A DNA stretch of 64,000 bases from Cliona cf. orientalis. Its lineage: Eukaryota; Porifera; Demospongiae; Clionaida; Clionaidae. The position numbers were made by a program, and so were the translations under genes. The DNA lies in contig OZ005700.1 in assembly GCA_963930775.1 (NCBI GenBank), positions 8,814,609 to 8,878,608 on the forward strand, read 5' to 3'. Within the stretch, counting starts at the first letter, position 1. Each line of letters begins with the position of its first letter. Shown in pieces: positions 57,233 through 64,000 of this stretch. Below the pieces are notes generated by a model. The model searched no databases. It was given only the letters and a program-made list of their open reading frames with translations, and was not told the DNA's origin.

Positions 57233-60200
57233 ATGGACGTTGAGCGAGGTCAGAACAGCGGGAGTCCCGTGAGCCCGCAGCCAGCGCCCTCCACGCCAAC
57301 TGAGTCCTCGAAGCACGACCACCTCATCAGTGAAGTGGAGGCAACTGAAGGACAGCTGGGACCAATACTAAGGTATTAATAAATTATACACTAAATTTAG
57401 CTCTCTTACATTTTTTTTTGTATGCAGTATCACTGTGTATGTGTGTGTCTATGATGTGAGTGAGTGGGAGTCAATATTCTATTTAATGCCCACCTACCCT
57501 TTCCTTAGAACTCTCTATGACTGTGACGAGCAGGATGAGTTTCTTGAGAGTCTGTCTGGACGCATCAAAGACCATGAGAAGGACATTGAGCGTATGTGCA
57601 ACAAGAACTACCAGTGGTTCATCGAGTCGGTCAGTGAGCTGCACAAGGTCAAGTCAGAGGCTAACAAAATTAAGGTATACATTAAAAAGTTAAAAGCATT
57701 AATGGAAGTTGCTTTTGATAGGTATGTGTACAGAATAATAAATATTCCGGTATATGACTTCATTGATAACTAAAACTGTCTATTTTTTTCAATTTAGCGT
57801 AAGATCACTGAGGCCAATACGATCATTCAAGATACTGGCCTTCAGTTGATGGAAAGTGCTGAGGAGTTATACCATGCTCGCCAGGTGCAGAAGAACATCG
57901 TAGCTACTCTAAAGACACTCAACAAGTGTATACCAGGTATATAAGATAGCTATTACTTCAATAGAGACAGAGGGAGAAAGAGTCTTTGATGATATCCATT
58001 TGCTATTCCCACAGTTCTACAAGAGTACCATAAACTGAATGAGCAGATGTCAGACAAGCAGTACTACTCTGCGCTGAAGACGCTGGAGCAGCTCGAGCAC
58101 ACGCTGCTCCCTCCGGTCAAGGGATACATCTTTTCCGACCTACTCTCTCAGCAGATACCACAGCTGAGGCAGTCTATTCAGGACTCATCTAAAGCGGAAT
58201 TGACTGTGAGTAGTCTCTCTCTCTGTTCTTTCTCCCTCCCTCCCTCTCTCTCTCTCCCCACCCCCTCTCACTCTCTCTCTTACTTTCCCCGTCTCTCACT
58301 CCCTCCCTCCCCTAAGCCCCCTCCTTACCTTTGTCACTCTAATGTGTACTATCACAGGACTTTCTTACTAATGTAAGAGACCAGGCAGTGGGTATTGGTG
58401 AAGTGGCCATGCACCAGGCTCACAGACACAGCACTATAGAGTTGTCCCAAGACGTGACTGCTCCACTCAAGTCAGGCACGGTGATCGACCCTGAAGTGTG
58501 TGCCTCTGATCTGGTGGACTTCTCTCCTGTCTACCGCTGCCTCCACATCTTCTCTGTCCTGGTATATTATGATAATTATTTTCAATACTGTACTGTATGT
58601 ATAGGAAGTCATCTTCCATGGGCATACAATTGATATACATAGGCGTAGGTACCATGGGGGCTCCGGGGGCTGCCCCCCCCCCCCCCCAATGTTTTCTGAT
58701 ATATTTGCATAATTTGTGCATTATGTACACATTACACTAGCTCTTGCCTATAGATCTATAGAGCCCCCCTTTATCGAACCATCTTCCTACGCTTCTGATA
58801 TACATCCTGACTCAGGATCAATTAGCCTAATATTGAAAATTTATGTTACTTTTGTTCAGGGTAAGAAAGATGAGTTCACGAAACACTACCGTACTCAGAG
58901 GAGAAAGCAAGTGCGTCTGGCCATCAAGCCTCAGGGAGCCTGGGTAGGACAATGTCTGTCTGTGTGTGCCGTTTGATGTATTCCAATATAGAGTGTAGTA
59001 TCTCGATCCACAGAGAGGAGACATCAATGATTTTAAGAAGTTCTTCTTTGGAATTGTCGGGTGAGCAAACTTTGTATAGAAGGAAAGTGGGGGGGGGGGG
59101 GGGGGGGGGGGGAACCTGGTGGCCCCTTGATGCTTCAGATAGTAACAACTATATTTCACTACCTTTTATCTTTTTCCCTCCCTCGCTCGCTCTCTCTCTC
59201 TTTCTCTCTTCCACAGCTTCTTTGTTGTTGAGGACACAGTGTTGCACACATCTCAGACGCTGGTCTCCCATCAGGCGTCGGCCAGAGGAGGGGAGGAGAG
59301 GGACGAGGGGCTCGTATCTAGACCCATCGTACATGAGTTCTGGTCCATGGCTTCGGCTGAAGTCCTGGCTGTTCTCAGGACCACTTGCGTGAGTTGTTTT
59401 GTCTTTTTTTGCATCTTTGTGTGGTAGTCTGTCAGTTCTCCAATGCTGTATATCTTGCTTGCTATCATGCTATAAAATTCATACAAGTATGTGTGTACTT
59501 TCAGAATGCTGCTAAAGACTATCACTTGCTGCTGAAAGTGAAGGAGCTAGTGGTCTGGTTTTGCCACACCATGAGAGTATGTCAATATTTTTATACGACA
59601 CTGTGCTACTAATCAATGGCCCTTCAACTTGATTATTATTCACTCACAGGGCTATGGCTTTGAAGTTGACAGACTCTATGAAGTACTACTGGAGATACGG
59701 TATGTGTGTAACAGTATATTTTGTGTTCACATTACTAATTTGCTTGTACTGTGTGTATTTGTTGACAGGGAGCAGTATGATGAACTACTAATGATGGCAT
59801 GGGGAGGCTCCTTCGCGTTAGTCAAATCCATCTACTGTGCCATTGATGTATACTTTTAACACTATCATCTACTCTTCCTTATAAATAGGAACATATTTGA
59901 GAATGATGACTATAATCAGTTTGAAGTGACGACAGATGAGCAATTTCAGGGAGTTATGGAGATCTTCCCCTACCAGGACCCAGCGCTGGCCAAGGCCCCG
60001 TTCCCTCGCAAGTTCCCCTTCTCAGCCATGGTCTACATGATCTATGAGCAGCTGAGGAGGTTTGTACTCCACTGCAATGAATACGCCAGCAAAATCAACC
60101 TCAGGTAGGTCTAATCATTATAATATGTGGGGGGGGGGGGGGGGGGGGGGAGCTAGTATTCCTAATGCACTTTTTCTCTCACTCCCTCTCCCATTAGTAG

Positions 60201-61983
60201 ACCTACATATTATACAATAATAATTATGTTATTCTTCAATGAGAGCAACAATATCTTTCTCTAGTGTTTCAAATTGTATGTGATTTTGCTGTTTTTCTTT
60301 GTCCCCTCTGCAGTCAGACTGAGATTGACGAGTGTGTGAGAAAGTCAGTCAATCTTCTCCTGAGTCGAACCATGAGCAGTGAGTTGGTAGTTTACCATCT
60401 TAAACTAAGTGATCTACTAAAGCCTTATTTCTCTCTTGTGTGGTTTGAAGGTTGTCTGTCTGGGCTGATCCAAGGGGAGAGCATCACCATCCCCCAGCTG
60501 GTACAGATTTGGACCAATGCTGATCACATGGAGAAGTCCATCGTTTCACTGGAAATTTTCATCGCCAAGACAACAAAGTGAGTTGACAAAGTTCATCCCT
60601 GCAGTTTACATTGCTGATAGATTATATGTGATTGTTTACTTTTCTAACTTGTTTCATAAACATTTGTGTTGTTCACAGGACTGAAGGTGAAGGTATTACT
60701 GCTGGAAGACTCTATGGAGTAACTGCTTTCAAGGTGGGTGGGGGCTCTATCAAAATATGAATCCCTGCTGTATAGTTATATAGCTGCACTTATTATGTCT
60801 GGCTTTCTCTGACAGGAGGGCCGTACCATTGCTGAGAACAAGATAACTGAGAAGATGAAAATGAAAATGAGTGAGATTATGGAAGGAGGTACGTACGTTG
60901 AGCCATGCCAACATCTAACAAATCTAATACTCCATCATAATGTTCTAGCCTCTTACGATTTCATGTCGAAGGAGCAGGCGACTTCACAAAGTGAATTTCT
61001 CGGAGACTGTTTACGGCTTTTGACACACACCTTCTCCACTCTGCAATTATTACCTGTTAGTACCATAGGAAATAACTAACAGGGAGTGAGATGGAAGTGA
61101 TTACTTTTGTCCGTTGACTTACAGGAGGACCTGTGTGGTCAGATTTGCTTAGAGGCCATCAAGACGCTGGCTTCCATGATGGAGTCTCTCCTTCTCTCCA
61201 ACAGGAACCTCAAAATCAGCATCAAGGGACTGTCTGGGTTCCAGTTCGACCTCAAGGAGTGCAAGAGTATGCGAAAGAAATAACTCTTGCACATGACTGA
61301 TGTGATGAAATGGTCTTCCTTTTTGTATTAATTTTAGACTTTGTACAGTCGTCGGTAGCTGGGGTTCCTGGGCTCAGGGACAAGCAAGAAGAAGCTATGA
61401 AATTCTTTGGTCGACTTAGCGCTGTAAGTTAACTTAATGGTATCTGTAGATGCTAGAAAGAGATAGCCATGAATAGTGGTAGTGATTTCTCCCTTGACTT
61501 GTGTGTATCACTGCAGCTGCTGAATTTGTGTGAGTCTGGAGAGTGGACGTTGTACATGAACGAGCTACAGCAGCCCGGTCCCAGGAAGTATCCAGACCTC
61601 CCTCCAAAGATGGTCCACGACCTTCTCTTCAAGTAAGCAGTCTCTTAATTTATCTATATTGCTCCCAAGTGTTTTTTTATAGAGTTCTTGTGAAATGCAA
61701 TGTATATTATATTTCATCAGTTTTTATCGAACAGGGTACATAATGTAGAGAGAACTATCAGTCTATAGTCAACCCATGATCTTTCCTGAATTCTGATACC
61801 TATTCCCCTGTGTTTCGCTGCCTCCCTCCCTCCCTCCCTTTCTTCCTCCTTCATAGGTTGAAAGCAGGCTTGAAAAAGAAAAGCAAACTTCAGCCCAAGT
61901 CCTCATCTAAGAGAGAGCTGGACAAGTATTATGACATGGTCCTAGTCAGCCTGGGCAAATACCAGGCTACAGAGACTGACTGA
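57233..61983 (+). CDS. EXOC6: Exocyst subunit EXOC6/Sec15, 21 exons
   Basis: Exons 57233-57372, 57509-57674, 57798-57936, 58015-58205, 58358-58561, 58860-58943, 59014-59060, 59217-59388, 59505-59576, 59650-59699, 59769-59816, 59889-60104, 60314-60378, 60451-60577, 60679-60733, 60816-60888, 60949-61055, 61125-61266, 61338-61423, 61517-61632 and 61857-61983 chain in phase to 808 residues, close to human EXOC6 (about 804). Family landmarks include YDCDEQDEFLESLSGRI and HDHLISEVE at the start, FFFGIVGFFVVEDTVLH, GYGFEVDRLYEVLLEIREQYDELL, FPYQDPALAKAPFPRKFPFS and VNLLLSRTMSSCLSGLI. The N-terminal part is a coiled coil and the C-terminal part the helical Rab-binding region. Sec15 links Rab-GTPase-bearing secretory vesicles to the exocyst at the plasma membrane. 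Two short donors (GTTAGT at 59817 and GTGAGT at 60379) were placed by similarity. A second possible terminal exon lies at 62293-62509. Confidence 0.93.
58673..58687. repeat. Poly-C run in EXOC6 intron 5
   Basis: Fifteen consecutive C, next to a GGGGGCTCCGGGGGC stretch that could pair with it. Confidence 0.85.
59089..59112 (+). repeat. Poly-G run in EXOC6 intron 7
   Basis: Twenty-four consecutive G in the transcribed strand, 28 bp after the donor. Confidence 0.9.
60129..60150 (+). repeat. Poly-G run in EXOC6 intron 12
   Basis: Twenty-two consecutive G, 24 bp after the donor. Confidence 0.9.
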
Positions 61984-62292
61984 ACTTCCATTCCCCATTC
62001 CTCATTTCACAGGCTCCATTCCAATGATACGATCTTAGCATCCCACAAGTATACATTATCCATGGCTCAACCCTCTGCATATATTATTCACTACCATCAT
62101 GATCTGTGTTATGACTGTGATATTATAATACCTATGTTTTATTATGACATCGTTGACATTCATAAAATTTGTACACAAACGCCCATATCATGTGACCACA
62201 TGTTTGAGTGTTGGTGATTTGTTTAGTCTACATACATAATGTATAAACCTTACATGTACCTCTGCCAAACCACATAACGCACGCACTTACAG

Positions 62293-62509
62293 GATTCGTC
62301 AGGCAGAGAAAAAGAAAAAGAAGCTTCACATCAAGAGGCCAGGAGCCAAGAAGGATGAAAAGAAGAGAGTGCTGTTGGCTCTGAAGGAGCACATGCAGTT
62401 GGAGAGCACCGATGGGATGGAGAGTAGTGATTCAGACTCAGAGCTGGGGGGCGGAGGGGGGATACCGGAATCCCCCTTGCCAAGAATTCGAACTCCGACA
62501 CTGAGTTGA
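62293..62509 (+). CDS. Possible alternative terminal exon of EXOC6
   Basis: After an acceptor (TTACAG at 62287-62292) 73 codons run to a stop at 62507-62509. The entry phase fits exon 20 of EXOC6 exactly (carried AA plus G gives Lys), so it could replace exon 21. The encoded tail is Lys-rich (AEKKKKKLHIKRP), then helical (RVLLALKEHMQLE), then acidic and Gly-rich (SSDSDSELGGGGG). The usual exon 21 is also Lys-rich at its start (LKAGLKKKSK). Whether the exon is spliced in vivo is unknown; it might instead belong to an unrelated short transcript. Confidence 0.5.
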
Positions 62510-62921
62510 TAGCATGGGAGATAGAAAGATGATACTGGTACGTTAGTAGACTATTGTACTCACTAGCTGAGAGAAAGAGAGACAGTCCCATGCTTATCTA
62601 TGAACAAATTAAATTTGTTTTTTCGTATCTCACTTATAATAGAATCACCCGACGCTTTTTTTTTTTACTTTTTTTATCCCATAATGAATGAATGTGTGGT
62701 CTTAGCGTATGTATAATGTGCATGATTATTATTTGGTATTGCTCAGTAATAAATCAGAATCTTTTATATTAAATTTTGCCATACATACTGTGATACAGGG
62801 GGCAAACTTTGCGAATATCAGTGTCCATATCATCCTAAAATTGACAAACTCACACACTCTACACTCCATAACATTATTATACTATCACTGGCAGCTGTAT
62901 ATTAAATAATGTGCAGCTTGT
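62510..62921. other. Intergenic, convergent 3' region
   Basis: 412 bp of AT-rich sequence with a T9 run at about 62657-62666, between the EXOC6 terminal exon candidate and the caveolin-like stop codon. No gene seen. Confidence 0.45.
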
Positions 62922-63790
62922 TCAGAGACTATATATGGGCTGTTTCTTGGGCGGTTGCTTTCTCTTACGACAACAGCCGCAATCTAGCGTGAGGCACAGC
63001 TCCTTCAACCCCTTCATCAAACTCTTTAGAATTTCGTAGAGCGGTAGGCACACTCCTTGCAGACAGACCAGGCTGAGGCGCAGTATGGGGGAGAGACACC
63101 ACGACTGGGCGTAGATGGTCCAGGCGTTGATGATGCCCCACAGTATGACCAGGAATAGGCCAGTAGTGAATACGACGCAGTTGTAGGCACCGTAGAGGGT
63201 ACCGTTGTACACCCTTCTCAGAATATCTTCGAACCTTTCTGATACTGAGGCGGCTTTGTGGGAACGAAAGGTAGCGTCATATTCAAACTGCATGTAGCAA
63301 TACAGATTTGATTGTACGACATTGTGTTATAACAGTATTATACTTACGCTCATGGCAAACTGTGGGTCTTCATTTTCTTCAAACGGCTCTAGCTCTGCGG
63401 TATTCATTTCCAACTCATGTACGCCATCCACTGGGATGCCAACTTGTTCATACTCTTCACTATCTGCATACAGCATAATTTGCAAAGGCTTAAAAACTGC
63501 CACTATAATAGCTAAAATTTAATATAGAATTCGCATTTCTTCCGACAGCAAGATAAGGTACCTCCTGACTTACCGTCCATATTGGCTTGGCCATCATCTC
63601 CTCCAGGCTTCAGCTGTTTGTCCGGGACCGCAGGAGCTCCGGGTCTCAGTGAGCTTTCTGAACGGTGGACGGGAACTTGAGGGGGAGCAAATTTGATTGG
63701 AGGCCTAAGCTGAGGACCTCTGATCATTCCTGACGTATTGTGATAAACTGGTTGGTCGTTGTACGTGTATTTCGGACGAGGACCTGCCAT
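62922..63790 (-). CDS. Caveolin-like membrane protein, three exons
   Basis: Exons 63574-63790, 63348-63463 and 62922-63287 give 232 residues. The first ATG in frame is at 63790 (MAGPRPKYTYND); the region before it ends in GTCGCAG and may be a 5' UTR splice acceptor. The N-terminal half is Pro-rich, then acidic (ELEMNTAELEPFEENEDP). The C-terminal half follows the caveolin plan: an amphipathic stretch before the membrane (SERFEDILRRVYNGTLYGAY), a long hydrophobic hairpin with ILWGIINAWTIYA where caveolins have LIWGI and HIWAVVPC, then a helix (LQGVCLPLYEILKSLMKGL). It ends in a Cys/Lys-rich tail (CGCCRKRKQPPKKQP), suggesting acylation and lipid contact. Caveolins scaffold membrane curvature and lipid domains. 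Assignment is by pattern, not by close identity. Confidence 0.65.
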
Positions 63791-64000
63791 AAATTGCTGT
63801 GAATTTCTCCTGCGACACAACGGCTTCGTAGCTAATCAACTGCAGCTGTGTACTGGTTCACTGTTGTCTTTTAGGCCTGGCCGTAACATGCGCAGCATAG
63901 CAATGAACTGACGTAGCCACCATCGCAGCTATTGTGTACTAACTTACAGTAAGAAAGAATTCCAAAACTCACAAAAAACTGATATAATAATATTATATTA
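63791..64000. promoter_or_regulatory. Upstream region of the caveolin-like gene
   Basis: Contains the NRF1-like core CATGCGCA at 63888-63895. The window ends 210 bp before the start codon, so the promoter may be incomplete. Confidence 0.35.

Noticed and set aside
63791..63820. Ten-residue N-terminal extension of the caveolin-like protein
   Set aside because: The supposed first codon is TTG, and the stretch contains a likely splice acceptor; the ATG at 63790 is the first true start.

Overview
The window is nuclear DNA of an animal, most likely a sponge (this placement is inference). Genes are split into short exons with GT-AG introns of about 50-300 bp and sit 200-500 bp apart. The proteins are animal-type: exocyst, dynein-2, caveolin-like, ecto-NTPDase, HNK-1-family sulfotransferase and a single-Ig receptor. 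Non-coding DNA is AT-rich with many short palindromes of the type AATAATATTATT. There are no operons, rRNAs, convincing tRNAs or CRISPR arrays. All exon chains below were joined by hand from splice signals, reading-frame phase and family similarity.

Layout. 1-3.7 kb: two tandem copies of a DEDDh 3'-5' exonuclease gene (minus) flank a small basic-protein gene (plus). 3.7-7.4 kb: an 18-exon secreted GH57-type glycosidase (minus). 7.7-19.4 kb: a giant gene (plus) with one intron, encoding about 3,840 residues: a FAM120/FEN-like PIN domain, a DExH helicase and long disordered tails. 19.7-21.9 kb: a carbohydrate sulfotransferase (minus). 21.9-23.8 kb: gene-free, with a GC-rich hairpin-rich island. 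23.8-27.0 kb: an ecto-NTPDase (minus). 27.2-36.0 kb: a 22-exon gene joining eTudor, RGG, MIF4G-like, SAM and CCHC domains (plus). 36.3-36.8 kb: a small unrecognised gene (minus). 37.1-40.0 kb: an Ig receptor with a tyrosine-rich tail (plus). 41.0-57.0 kb: DYNC2I2/WDR34 (minus). 57.2-62.0 kb: EXOC6/Sec15 (plus). 62.9-63.8 kb: a caveolin-like gene (minus).

The most striking structure is the 12.1 kb intron of DYNC2I2; its other introns are below 1.3 kb. It holds, on the opposite strand, four tandem four-exon genes for small two-TM proteins with a CD225/dispanin-like look. Units are about 2.6-3.7 kb and share a TATA-like promoter. The array also carries a 660 bp segment repeated without a visible mismatch, an inverted fragment of a DYNC2I2 exon, hairpin MITEs and an orphan CpG-rich promoter-like island.

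Functionally, the giant helicase and the Tudor-MIF4G protein both look like RNA-granule or small-RNA factors. EXOC6, the caveolin-like protein, the Ig receptor and the two-TM family act in membranes and trafficking. DYNC2I2 serves ciliary retrograde transport. Several pairs are head-to-head across 200-430 bp, and some of these promoters hold an NRF1-like palindrome.
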